Below, in pieces: positions 1-9,058 of a DNA stretch of 64,000 nt; positions within the stretch are counted from its first letter, which is position 1; every line of letters starts with the position of its first letter. This DNA comes from a virus. The position numbers and the translations under genes were made by a program. The notes beneath the pieces were generated by a model that had not been told where the DNA came from, ran no database searches, and worked only from the letters and a program-made list of their open reading frames with translations. The stretch covers positions 160,704 to 224,703 of the IMG/VR virus record IMGVR_UViG_3300036770_007495; one strand, given 5' to 3'.

Positions 1-737
1 CCTGATCCATATGGCACAATGCTGCCCACTGGAACCTGATTGCTGCTCAACACCATGTATTGAGTTTGATAAGTTCCAGGAGTTGCAAACACAAGATTGC
101 CAAAGCTGTCAGTTGTCAAGACAGATCCTGCAGCACCATCAAATGCGGGCATGTTGAATACTGCTGCACCACCAGCTGCACCAAACTGAATTGCTTGTGA
201 CAATTGCAAAAATGCATTGTTGCGAGGTGTAATTTGATCAAACTGTTGATTTGCAGTTGTTTGAAGCTCACGCGCACCAACAAATTCTAATCCTAATCCT
301 GCAAGTTCAGTGTCAAGTTGCGCTGCACTCACAGTCTTGACACTCATGACACCAGTTGTTGCATTCAACTGCAATGTCTCATCATCAACTCTGTTGGCAA
401 GAGGTCCAGAGAAAAGTGTCCAATTGCCAGCGGTGCTGTATGGCTTTGCTGCAAGGCGATAAATGCCACCAGCAATGCTGTCATATGCTACATCACCTGC
501 TTCTGCTTCTGCAGCCCATGTGCTTGGATGCCCTGTTCCAAAATAAAGAAACAAAGATGTTGGAAGTGCACCAGTTGTTACACCATCACCAACAAAAAGT
601 CTGCGAGTATCAACAGTGTAGCCCAGTTCTCCTTCAGAGAGTACAACATTTGTACGTTCAGTATTAGAGCCGCGACGAATAAGCAGCTTTAAAAGTGTAT
701 TTTCTGTGATTTCAATTCTACCAGCACTATTGCTCAT
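1..737 (-). CDS. Tail fibre/appendage protein, N-terminal part (partial)
   Basis: The ATG lies at 735-737 and the frame stays open to the window edge, so about 245 residues are visible and the C-terminus is missing. Residues 36-52 read GELGYTVDTRRLFVGDG after an RRG element at 21-23. This is the short N-terminal module often seen in phage fibre and tropism-determinant proteins, and it recurs at residues 27-43 of the next upstream gene, so the two are paralogous at their N-termini. The rest is Ala/Thr/Gly-rich and beta-prone with no recognised domain. A late promoter sits 5 nt before the ATG and overlaps the stop codon of the upstream gene. A role as a virion appendage is inferred from the module and the neighbourhood. 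Confidence 0.7.
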   Translation of the reverse strand, partial: MSNSAGRIEITENTLLKLLIRRGSNTERTNVVLSEGELGYTVDTRRLFVGDGVTTGALPTSLFLYFGTGHPSTWAAEAEAGDVAYDSIAGGIYRLAAKPYSTAGNWTLFSGPLANRVDDETLQLNATTGVMSVKTVSAAQLDTELAGLGLEFVGARELQTTANQQFDQITPRNNAFLQLSQAIQFGAAGGAAVFNMPAFDGAAGSVLTTDSFGNLVFATPGTYQTQYMVLSSNQVPVGSIVPYGS

Positions 738-742
738 GCTTA

Positions 743-749
743 TATTTAG
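743..749 (-). promoter_or_regulatory. T4-like late promoter (CTAAATA), 5 nt before the ATG at 737
   Basis: CTAAATA on the minus strand contains the TAA stop (746-748) of the gene upstream. Flanking repeats pair GCT-CTTA with TAAG-AGC and leave CATG, which includes the start codon, bulged. Confidence 0.75.
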
Positions 750-1585
750 CTAAGAGCCATCAATTCGCTAGGAATATCAAACACAGGAATTGCTTTTTTA
801 CCATATGGTGCGCCCATGTCAACAACAATGAATCCTGCTGATGACAGAGTGTATGTTGCAGAACCTGTTCCAGTGGATGCAAGATACTGAGTTGTGCCTT
901 CTTTTGAACCCAACGGAAACTGGTTGTAGAACCCTCCAAATGCACCATATGAGCTCAAAGGCAAACGTGATGCATTGTAGAGTGATGACAATGCAATGGC
1001 ATTGCTCTTGATCTGAAGAGATTGTTCATCAATTGCTGCACACAAAGTCATTGAAGCTGTTGAGCCAATGCCCTGACCCAGCAAAGTTGAAACATTGATG
1101 TTTGCATTTGTGATTGTACCAACACGCAATTGATTGCTGCTAATGATGATGGTGGAATTATCCACTCTTGCACTCAATCCTTGTGTTGTTGCTGCAATTG
1201 CACCAGACAAGAATACAAGTGAAGAACTTGCAGTATTGATGGTGAGTTGATTGGATCCATTAAATTTGATGGAAGTACCATCAACTTGTGCACCAATATA
1301 CTTCCATGCTGATGTTTGCGTTGCATCAGTACCAGTCAATTGGTACAGCAAACTGTTTTCAACAACCAAGTCACCTTGATATGCTGCAAGAGATGTCTTG
1401 TTTGCAGCAATGGGTGTAAATGATTTAGACCCCACAACCAATCCGCCCATTGTTGCACCATCACCAACAAAAACTCTTTTGGAGTCAATGGTGTAACCCA
1501 ATTCACCTTGATCAAGAGTAATCAGCAGTCTTTGTGATTCAAGACCGCGGCGCAATTTGAGTTTAATGATTTTTATGTCAGGCAT
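746..1585 (-). CDS. Tail fibre/appendage protein
   Basis: The protein has 279 residues. I chose the ATG at 1583-1585 (MPDIKII) because it follows the previous stop by 5 nt; a longer frame to 1624 would overlap the upstream gene. Residues 12-14 (RRG) and 27-43 (GELGYTIDSKRVFVGDG) form the same N-terminal module as the 1-737 gene, a motif of phage fibre proteins. The middle and C-terminus are Ser/Thr/Ala-rich beta-prone sequence without recognised catalytic residues. There is no promoter of its own, so it is probably co-transcribed with the 1591-3192 gene. Likely a virion appendage subunit by context. Confidence 0.7.
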   Translation of the reverse strand: MPDIKIIKLKLRRGLESQRLLITLDQGELGYTIDSKRVFVGDGATMGGLVVGSKSFTPIAANKTSLAAYQGDLVVENSLLYQLTGTDATQTSAWKYIGAQVDGTSIKFNGSNQLTINTASSSLVFLSGAIAATTQGLSARVDNSTIIISSNQLRVGTITNANINVSTLLGQGIGSTASMTLCAAIDEQSLQIKSNAIALSSLYNASRLPLSSYGAFGGFYNQFPLGSKEGTTQYLASTGTGSATYTLSSAGFIVVDMGAPYGKKAIPVFDIPSELMALS

Positions 1586-1590
1586 ATTGT

Positions 1591-3192
1591 TTAGGGAATA
1601 TAAAATTCTTTGACGTACTTCCACACACCAATGCCGCCATCACATTCACCGCTGTGTGCAGCTCTGAAGCTTGTAGAGATAGTAGCGGATTTGATGCGAA
1701 TAAAACCAGTTGCAACTGCAGGCTGCAATCCATACTTTGTCAAATAATCAGTGATGTATGAAGTTGTAGTTCCTGTGCCAGATCTATTCTTGTAACAGAA
1801 AGCAATGTTGCGCTTGTCAATGTTGGGTGCATTGTTTGCGTCTGTTGTCTTGATGTCTACAGCAGAAGAAGTTGTTACATTTGTGACACTTGCATAGAAA
1901 TTCTTGTAATACAATTGATTGTCAAGATAAATGATGAGAGTTGTTACTCTATCAATAACTTTTGGTCTGCTGCTTGTGCCTGTTGATCTTGTGAAAGAAG
2001 AATTGTAAACATTGTCGCTGATGTCTGTTACAGAATTGTTGACAGTGAATGTGTAAAAACCGTCTCTGCACTTGTCATATGCGCGTGTAACAATTTCTAC
2101 AGCAATGAGTTTATTCTGCGCCATGTATTCAGGTGTTATTGTGTAAGTTTGAACACCAGTATTAATTGAGCAGCTGCCTTTCTCACCCTTTTCAGCAAGA
2201 TAGTAGTAATCTTTGTATCTGAAATTTGTGTAGAACATTTGAGGTTCATCAATTGCATAAAAGAGCGTATTGCCAATTGTGAGAACATTCATGTTGGTGC
2301 TGTCACCATTTTGACTGTACACACTAACTGATGATACTCCTTGTGAAAGTACAATTGCCCATCCATTGTCACCTGTTGCAGGAGTTGCAGGATTTGCTGC
2401 AGGGTTCACATGAGATCCTTTGGATACCTGAGTCATGTACATGTTGTTGTTGTACTGCTCATTGAACCAAACGGTGTATCTTCCTGCACCGCTGCGAGAT
2501 ACACTTGCAACATTGTATGCAGAACGAATAGTGGTGCTAACGCCCAGTGTGCCGGGTGCTGCAGTAACATTTTGTGGCAGCGGAAATGTAAAGTTGTTTG
2601 TATCAGTTCTTGTAACTGGGTATGAACCATTAAGTGTTGCATCAGAAGCAGTGAGGCTAATGATTTGTCCTGTAGCAAGACCATGATTAGCTTTGGTGCA
2701 CTGTACAATGCCACCGCTTGAACCTGTATCAACTGTATATGAAATTCCTGTGATGGGCTTGCCATCAAAATTTACCCAGCATTGACGAATGGGGCTAAGA
2801 AAAATTTGCTCAACAAGTCCTTTGCTGTTGACGTTGATGGTATCAATTTGAGAATATGATCCTTCAGGATTTGGATCCAAGTCAGGCAATGCTTCCAAAA
2901 CAACTTGACCAAAATCTACATGTCCATTGCCATCTGTCACAAGTGGAAACCCTTCACCAGAAACAGAATCAGTGTTAGTGTATTCCAACTCACCAGCAGA
3001 AAGTTTGCCAGAAATTGTGACGCTGCCACTCACCTGAATGCCATTGCCAGATACACCCAAAGCAAGTGCAGAAGCTTGACCACTACCATCATACATGGTT
3101 TGCAATCCCTGTGTAGGAAGTGCTGCACCTTCAGCATGCAATACACCCTCGTAGGTAGATTCAACTGTTTGATCGAGTAAACTGGTAGGCAT
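1591..3192 (-). CDS. Tail fibre/appendage protein
   Basis: A 533-residue protein starting MPTSLLDQTVES. Around residues 165-215 there is a beta-rich stretch with NHGLATGQIISLT, NGSYPVT and NNFTF, a pattern I associate with virion surface modules in environmental phages (memory, not searched). The end (GIGVWKYVKEFYIP) is aromatic, as is common where fibre tips fold. First gene of a two-gene unit with 746-1585. A late promoter lies 7 nt before the start. No enzymatic motif seen. Function is inferred from composition and position among tail genes. Confidence 0.6.
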   Translation of the reverse strand: MPTSLLDQTVESTYEGVLHAEGAALPTQGLQTMYDGSGQASALALGVSGNGIQVSGSVTISGKLSAGELEYTNTDSVSGEGFPLVTDGNGHVDFGQVVLEALPDLDPNPEGSYSQIDTINVNSKGLVEQIFLSPIRQCWVNFDGKPITGISYTVDTGSSGGIVQCTKANHGLATGQIISLTASDATLNGSYPVTRTDTNNFTFPLPQNVTAAPGTLGVSTTIRSAYNVASVSRSGAGRYTVWFNEQYNNNMYMTQVSKGSHVNPAANPATPATGDNGWAIVLSQGVSSVSVYSQNGDSTNMNVLTIGNTLFYAIDEPQMFYTNFRYKDYYYLAEKGEKGSCSINTGVQTYTITPEYMAQNKLIAVEIVTRAYDKCRDGFYTFTVNNSVTDISDNVYNSSFTRSTGTSSRPKVIDRVTTLIIYLDNQLYYKNFYASVTNVTTSSAVDIKTTDANNAPNIDKRNIAFCYKNRSGTGTTTSYITDYLTKYGLQPAVATGFIRIKSATISTSFRAAHSGECDGGIGVWKYVKEFYIP

Positions 3193-3199
3193 TTGCTTT

Positions 3200-3206
3200 T
3201 ATTTAT
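3200..3206 (-). promoter_or_regulatory. T4-like late promoter (ATAAATA), 7 nt before the ATG at 3192
   Basis: ATAAATA on the minus strand in the short gap between two structural genes. No Shine-Dalgarno sequence is present between motif and start. Confidence 0.75.
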
Positions 3207-3215
3207 CGCAATCGG

Positions 3216-5099
3216 TTAGTTTAACAATACTGTTTTAGAGCCTGATACAGAAGGTACAAAATTATTGATGCGTGTTTTTGTAATTTGAAGCACATCATTT
3301 TGCAAATCCCATATTTGCTTCAAAACTCTGTTGAGTGTACCTGGACTTGATGCAATTTCATTGTCATGCACATAGAAGTTGTTGGCATTGTCAATGGTAA
3401 TGCTGTTGAATTCATCATTTGTCAAAGCAACAATGCCTTGATTTACAAGATTGCCGATGTAGTCATAACTTGCTGCATATCTACCAGCAAGATAATTCTT
3501 TATGTACATTGTATTGGAGATGATTTTGTGCAATTCTTTGTTGAGAACAAATGCTTGAATCATTTCTGAATCATTAACTCTCAAGTTGTTGATTGCATAA
3601 ATGGTGAAGTCAGTTGATCCGAGCACACTTGTGTAGAGTGTTGGTTCTGTGTAATGTAAAATTCTGTTGAATGACTCACTCAAATATCCTGCAAAAACAA
3701 AAATCTCATCAGCATCCAAGTTGCTAGGCAAGAGTGACATGCTGCTTACTGCAATGCCTTTTCTCACAATGGCTCTTCCATCATTCCAGCGCCATTTTGC
3801 GCGATTGTAACGAGAAAACTCATTGTTCCAAATGTGGTCATTTGTAAATCCGCTTTTGTAAAATAGCCATTTGCCAATGCTTACATCTGGTCTGTTGACA
3901 AACTTTTTGAACACGTTTACATTGGTAAACATGTACATGATGTTGCTGTCATTGTATGAAAACTGCAATCCCTTGAAATATTCACCATCAATCAATTCAT
4001 CCTGCAAAATGTATTCTTGCTCAATGTTGAGATCCACATCACAAATTTGCAGAGTATTTGTTTTGGTTGTTAAATTGCTCACAATTACATAGACCTTGTC
4101 AAAAACATCATTGTATTGAAAAGCACGTGCAACTGTTGATGTGCCAATGGTGAATGCTCTGGTTGTTATGTATGATAGATTAGAATCATACACTTTGATG
4201 CATCTGTTGCCCTTGTCATGCACATACACACGATCAATGGAATCATTTGCATAAATTAAATCAGGGCCATTGAATTTTGTCTTGGCAAGAGCATTACCCT
4301 CACCACCAATTGATGCAACTAAAAATCTCTTGTTGGTAAGAGGTACATCATTGTTGTAAAAGCCACCAACATCATATTTGTAGACATTGTTTTGCTTAAC
4401 ATCACAAACATACATGAAATTGTTAGTGATGCTGAAGCTGCTGAGTTGCAAAAATGTTAAATCGCTGTTGGTATCAACATTTGCATTGTCATGAGTCACT
4501 TGCAATGATGTTAAATCAGGATTGCTACTCAACGCAATGATGGATGTAGGCGAAATGCCCAAGAAAGCATAGCCTACTTCATCTTGAATTTTTACAGCTT
4601 GCAGCTGAATTGCATTACCAATTGCACCAAGACCAACACCAGAAAAAGGTGTAAAAGTTGTAGCATCAGTTGGATCCTGTGCAATCCATGCTGGCAATGC
4701 ACTTAAACAACCTGCTGCACGATCAAAATTGTGTGGAATATCATTGCTTGCAATGAAGCATTTGGAATACAGATACAAAGAGTTGTTGTAGAGCTTATAC
4801 AGTCGGTCATTCAAAACTCTACCATTGAATGTCTCATTTGCTGCAATTTGTACATCAACATTGAAGTCATATGGCAGAGACAATTCATCTTTCAGAATTC
4901 TATCTCTAAAAAACTTTGAAGTCACCACATCTGCTGCATACGTATTTTTATCTGCAAGTTCTGCTGCATTATCAGCAATGTCTCTAGAAGCATAGATGTT
5001 TCCATCAACTACATGGTAGTATCCAACGTAGTCATTTCCGGTCAATGCAAAGTCTTTGCCGTTGGTGTATCCAACTTTGATGGAGGAGTAATCAATCAC
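3216..5099 (-). CDS. Tail/baseplate protein with NHL-like beta-propeller repeats
   Basis: A 627-residue protein whose start codon is GTG at 5097-5099, 5 nt from a late promoter. The only nearby ATG is out of frame and meets a stop at once. Residues ~225-420 contain repeating blade-like units such as FMYVCDVKQNNVYKYD, RVYVHDKGNRCIKVYD and DKVYVIVSN, the spacing of NHL/beta-propeller blades. Flanking parts are rich in Asn and Tyr. It directly follows the 1309-aa vWA protein, which has similar propeller blades, so the two may share ancestry or contact each other in the tail. No catalytic residues recognised. Carbohydrate or protein binding at the tail tip is plausible but inferred. Confidence 0.6.
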   Translation of the reverse strand: MIDYSSIKVGYTNGKDFALTGNDYVGYYHVVDGNIYASRDIADNAAELADKNTYAADVVTSKFFRDRILKDELSLPYDFNVDVQIAANETFNGRVLNDRLYKLYNNSLYLYSKCFIASNDIPHNFDRAAGCLSALPAWIAQDPTDATTFTPFSGVGLGAIGNAIQLQAVKIQDEVGYAFLGISPTSIIALSSNPDLTSLQVTHDNANVDTNSDLTFLQLSSFSITNNFMYVCDVKQNNVYKYDVGGFYNNDVPLTNKRFLVASIGGEGNALAKTKFNGPDLIYANDSIDRVYVHDKGNRCIKVYDSNLSYITTRAFTIGTSTVARAFQYNDVFDKVYVIVSNLTTKTNTLQICDVDLNIEQEYILQDELIDGEYFKGLQFSYNDSNIMYMFTNVNVFKKFVNRPDVSIGKWLFYKSGFTNDHIWNNEFSRYNRAKWRWNDGRAIVRKGIAVSSMSLLPSNLDADEIFVFAGYLSESFNRILHYTEPTLYTSVLGSTDFTIYAINNLRVNDSEMIQAFVLNKELHKIISNTMYIKNYLAGRYAASYDYIGNLVNQGIVALTNDEFNSITIDNANNFYVHDNEIASSPGTLNRVLKQIWDLQNDVLQITKTRINNFVPSVSGSKTVLLN

Positions 5100-5104
5100 A
5101 TGAA

Positions 5105-5111
5105 TATTTAC
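5105..5111 (-). promoter_or_regulatory. T4-like late promoter (GTAAATA), 5 nt before the GTG at 5099
   Basis: GTAAATA on the minus strand includes the TAA stop (5108-5110) of the preceding gene. The exact 5-nt spacing supports the GTG start. Confidence 0.7.
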
Positions 5112-8100
5112 TCATAGTCAACAAATTCAACACCCAAGATGTTGATTGTTGCTGGCAGAGATTGTGAAACTTGGCTCAAGACTTGTTGTTTGAGTGATGT
5201 CTTGAGTGATTCATTTGCAATGCCAGAGTTTTTGATGATGATGGATACATTGTTGCTCTTCATGCCTGGTGCTCCAAATGCAAACATGCGCTTGATGACA
5301 TCAATGTTGTTGCGCATGCCACAAGGCAAATGGAATGTTAAGTCAGATACATTGTAATCCTGCATTGTGATGAATCTTACATCATTTTCTGAAAGAGCTT
5401 TAGCATAAATTTTCGGATACAGCAGTGTTGCATTGCTTGCAAAGTATGCTTGCGGCTGTTTCAAGAATTGAGCAAGTGTTGCACCATTGACAAATTGTGT
5501 AGTTCCAAATGCAATTGCATTTGAAATCAATGGCTGCTGCACAGCATATTTTGCTGCACCAAAATTAACTACATCTGCTGTCTTGCCATCAATGAATATG
5601 GTTGCATTGCCCTGAATGCCATCAAGTCTCAAAGCAAAATGCTTGGTTCCTGGCAAGATGTTGTCAAGATCCACAGTTGTTGTGACTGTTTTGATGTCTC
5701 TATTGTTGTATTTGTTAGCAAGCTTCACCACAAAATCAAGCTTGTTGCCGCGATTCTTGTATTTTTGCTGCAAATATTGTGAATTTGTGAGATTGAGCGT
5801 TGCATTTTCAGAGTAAAGCACATCAGTTGCAACAGATGCAATGATGTTGCCTTGTGTATCCAGCTTTGCAAGATGTATTTTGTTGTTTGCATCTTTGGAT
5901 GCAACAATGGTTGTATGAACCAATGCACTGCCAATGTATTCATAGCAGTTGGTGATTGCAAAATTGATGGTGCTCAATGCATTGAGTGTACTGACATTGT
6001 ATTGCAACACACGCTCACTATTGTATTTTACAACCTTGAAGTCGCCATTGAGGATGTAAATGTTTTGATCCTTATCAACATCAAAATCTCTGATGTAGTT
6101 GATAACTTGAGCAGAGGAAAGTGACTTGAATGCTACATATTGCTCATTGGTTGCATAGTTGTAATTGACAATTTGATTGTTGTTATACAGATACAAGGCA
6201 GCATTGGTGCCATAAGGTATTGCTTTTGTGCCTAGAGTACCTACAATGCCACGATCACCATACAAAATACTCTTGGATGCAGGTGCTACTTCAAATGTTG
6301 ACAGAGTCTCTGTAGCAAAATTGAAGCGAGATACAGTCGTCTCATCAGCATGAAGAATATACACATCATCATTGTTTTGAACAACATCAATCCAGTTGAA
6401 AGTTGATGGAGCATTTGACAAAAGGCCAATGTCGTTGAGTGTTCGTACAATTAAATCAGCATAAAAGCTTGGTGTACTTGCTGCCAACACATTGTAAGAA
6501 TAGCTGATGTTGTTAAAATCAGACAATCCATTGGCGCCTGCATATGCACCATATCCATTTTGCACAGCTTCTAAAAATTGTCTAAAGCCTGTGTAAAGAT
6601 TTGGACCAGTATTGACTTGAAATACAACTGCACTATAAGCATATGGTGAAGTTGTTAGCAAATCACGCGCAGTAACAATATCATTGTTGTAAGTTGCAGT
6701 AGAAGCATTGATGTTGAATGTTGTGGAATCAGCACCATAAGGAGATGATTCATCTTGAAACACCAAATTAACAACTCTGGTTATTGTTGATGTTGTTCTT
6801 GGTGCAGAGACAACAATCATTGTGCGTTCTGTAGCACCATATTCACTAAAGAGCCTCACATTGACACGTTCATCATACAATGCTTCATCATTATTGAAGT
6901 AAGGAAGCAGTGTTTGCTTGAGAATTGTATCACGCATTTGAATCAAAGGCTCAAGAGTTGAGTTCATGGACCCTGAATCATCAAACCAAATGTTGAGCTC
7001 TGTGTTTACATCAATGAGACCTGCATCAGCAAGATTGTATTTGTCATACAGAGTGCCATCAGCATGCATTTTGTACAATGCATAGTTGGAGATGGCACCA
7101 AAGTCATCAATGGCATCAAAGCGTGGCACAAAAAGAGTTGGTTCAGGCAACAAAGTCTGTGTGATGCGATTGAAATCACTGTTGTAAATGTTGAGAGCAG
7201 ATGTGCTCTGCAACATGATGAGTGGTGTTACAACAGGATCTTTGATGAGAGCAAATCCAGTATCAGTCAAATTGCCAAGAACTTGATAAGCATTGAGATT
7301 TTTCCAATCATCACACTTGAGCCAGAAGGAAATGGTGAATGCATAATTTGCATTAATTGCATCATAGTTCTGAACTACATCATATGAATTGCCATTGAGT
7401 TCATATGCTTTGTTTGCAATGTAGGCATCTGAATACAGTTGATTGTTGCTTGTCTTCCACTGCAAACTATCAATGATGAGTGCATTGTCATGAGTTGCAA
7501 GATGTTCATTGATGCGTTTGTTGCCAATTCTGTAGTAGAAGTATTCTTGATTGGGTTCAAAAACTACATCACTCTTCTTATCAAAGAAATCATATGCAAA
7601 TGATTGCTGTTGCAAGTATGCAGATACAAAATCCTCATATGTTCCATATGTTACATTAACAGCTTTAGCTGCATCCAATGGTGACATCTTGTTGGAATTG
7701 TAGTATCTATCCACCCATTCAGCAGATGAATTATTTGGACCAGCAGATAGCCAGGTGCAAAGATATTGACCATCTTCACCTTGTGCAGCATTCTTGAGAG
7801 CAAGGATTTGATCAGCTGTGTAAGGTGAATCACCAGCATAAGCACCATCTGTTCTCAATGAAGCATCATTTACATTGAGTTGCTCATACGGATACAGAGA
7901 TGCAGATGTTTTGAATGATGAATATGCATCAGACTTAGCAACAAAGTCATTGGAAAACATTGTGAAGTTGATGGTGATGTTTTCATCACCCTTTTCTTGA
8001 CTGTTGCCTGCAAAAATGTTGGTGTAATCTCTGTTGATGGGACCAGCATTGTTGTTTCTTTGGTTGGTGTAACTTGCTTTGTCAAGAGTACCAAGTTGAG

Positions 8101-9037
8101 TTGACTGATTCTTGAGAACAATGGGTCTTGCTGGCACTTGCAGTGGAGTTGCATCTGCATATTGAGTAGCAACAAGCAAATTGCTTGGCAAATCATTGAG
8201 CAAAGTTGCATCATTGATGTTTAGCTTGTTGACATCATCAGTTGTGTATGAAGCCCATGAAGCATTCAATTTGCTACCCACTTGCAGTTCATTGGACCTC
8301 ACCAAAAAGTTAAAATTGTTGAACAGCAAGTAGTTGCTTGCATTGTATGCACTCAGCAATTGCAATTTGTTGCTATCAAAACCAGATACACCCAAAAATT
8401 TGGTGCGATTGCCTGAGAGAGGCTTTCTTAAGAACAAAGACTCACCAGATGAATCAAAAATGTATTCAAAAATTGTTTCGTCAATGTAATTGAAGTTGAG
8501 ATCATCGTAATCTGTGTATCCAGTAGCAAAAACTACATCTTCATTGCTGTTGATGGCAAGATAAAACTTCTCATGCTTGTATTTGTAGCAAATGCGTGCA
8601 TACTTCTCATCAAGCATTTCAAAATTGAAGAATGACTGATCAGGCACAGGCATGGAATCAAGTGCAAGCAATCTATGTGAAGTTGCTGCATTGAAATCAA
8701 ATGTGAATGTCTCTCTTTGACCATCAAAATACAAATACTTGGTAGCAGCATTTTGAGTAGCATCAATTGATAGACCCAGCTGTGTGGTTATGATTGAGCC
8801 CGGTTTCTTTTGCAGAGGTCTTAACTCAAAAACATCATCAAGACTCAATTCATTGGACAGCACCAGCGCGCTGTAATTGTTCATGGCAACATCTCTTGCG
8901 CTCAACATGAAATTGTGCAAGAAAATGTTGATGCCTTGCTGATTGTTGCTTGTGTTGCCTTTGAATTTAAAATCAACATCATCATGATAAGTGCAGCTTG
9001 CACTAGTCATGTGTGTCGAATAATTGAATACCTGCAT
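5108..9037 (-). CDS. Giant tail protein: ConA-like fold interrupted by vWA and beta-propeller domains
   Basis: A 1309-residue protein starting MQVFNYSTHM. Around residues 545-640 (AFTISFWLKCDDW) it looks like the first half of a LamG/concanavalin A-like sandwich. Residues ~675-870 look like a von Willebrand A domain opening with a MIDAS signature DDSGSMNS near residue 686. Residues ~875-1040 hold propeller-like strands (DVYILHADETTV, NIYILNGDFKVV). Residues ~1100-1230 (GNATIFIDGK, KIYAKALSENDV) look like the second half of the ConA-like fold. This order suggests vWA and propeller domains inserted in a lectin-type domain. Likely a large tail-tip or appendage adhesin. Domain calls are by eye. 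It has its own late promoter with a strong surrounding inverted repeat. Confidence 0.6.
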   Translation of the reverse strand: MQVFNYSTHMTSASCTYHDDVDFKFKGNTSNNQQGINIFLHNFMLSARDVAMNNYSALVLSNELSLDDVFELRPLQKKPGSIITTQLGLSIDATQNAATKYLYFDGQRETFTFDFNAATSHRLLALDSMPVPDQSFFNFEMLDEKYARICYKYKHEKFYLAINSNEDVVFATGYTDYDDLNFNYIDETIFEYIFDSSGESLFLRKPLSGNRTKFLGVSGFDSNKLQLLSAYNASNYLLFNNFNFLVRSNELQVGSKLNASWASYTTDDVNKLNINDATLLNDLPSNLLVATQYADATPLQVPARPIVLKNQSTQLGTLDKASYTNQRNNNAGPINRDYTNIFAGNSQEKGDENITINFTMFSNDFVAKSDAYSSFKTSASLYPYEQLNVNDASLRTDGAYAGDSPYTADQILALKNAAQGEDGQYLCTWLSAGPNNSSAEWVDRYYNSNKMSPLDAAKAVNVTYGTYEDFVSAYLQQQSFAYDFFDKKSDVVFEPNQEYFYYRIGNKRINEHLATHDNALIIDSLQWKTSNNQLYSDAYIANKAYELNGNSYDVVQNYDAINANYAFTISFWLKCDDWKNLNAYQVLGNLTDTGFALIKDPVVTPLIMLQSTSALNIYNSDFNRITQTLLPEPTLFVPRFDAIDDFGAISNYALYKMHADGTLYDKYNLADAGLIDVNTELNIWFDDSGSMNSTLEPLIQMRDTILKQTLLPYFNNDEALYDERVNVRLFSEYGATERTMIVVSAPRTTSTITRVVNLVFQDESSPYGADSTTFNINASTATYNNDIVTARDLLTTSPYAYSAVVFQVNTGPNLYTGFRQFLEAVQNGYGAYAGANGLSDFNNISYSYNVLAASTPSFYADLIVRTLNDIGLLSNAPSTFNWIDVVQNNDDVYILHADETTVSRFNFATETLSTFEVAPASKSILYGDRGIVGTLGTKAIPYGTNAALYLYNNNQIVNYNYATNEQYVAFKSLSSAQVINYIRDFDVDKDQNIYILNGDFKVVKYNSERVLQYNVSTLNALSTINFAITNCYEYIGSALVHTTIVASKDANNKIHLAKLDTQGNIIASVATDVLYSENATLNLTNSQYLQQKYKNRGNKLDFVVKLANKYNNRDIKTVTTTVDLDNILPGTKHFALRLDGIQGNATIFIDGKTADVVNFGAAKYAVQQPLISNAIAFGTTQFVNGATLAQFLKQPQAYFASNATLLYPKIYAKALSENDVRFITMQDYNVSDLTFHLPCGMRNNIDVIKRMFAFGAPGMKSNNVSIIIKNSGIANESLKTSLKQQVLSQVSQSLPATINILGVEFVDYE

Positions 9038-9058
9038 ATGAGTATTTAACTCATTGCA
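9033..9058 (-). repeat. Inverted repeat spanning a late promoter and start codon
   Basis: Arms TGCA-ATGAGT and ACTCAT-TGCA pair as 10 bp around a 5-nt loop. One unpaired base is the A of the ATG at 9037. The late promoter motif forms loop and inner stem. RNA read through from the 10015 gene would bury the start codon; RNA begun at the promoter would lack the upstream arm. Confidence 0.7.
9043..9049 (-). promoter_or_regulatory. T4-like late promoter (TTAAATA), 5 nt before the ATG at 9037
   Basis: TTAAATA on the minus strand at the loop of the 9033-9058 inverted repeat. Confidence 0.75.
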
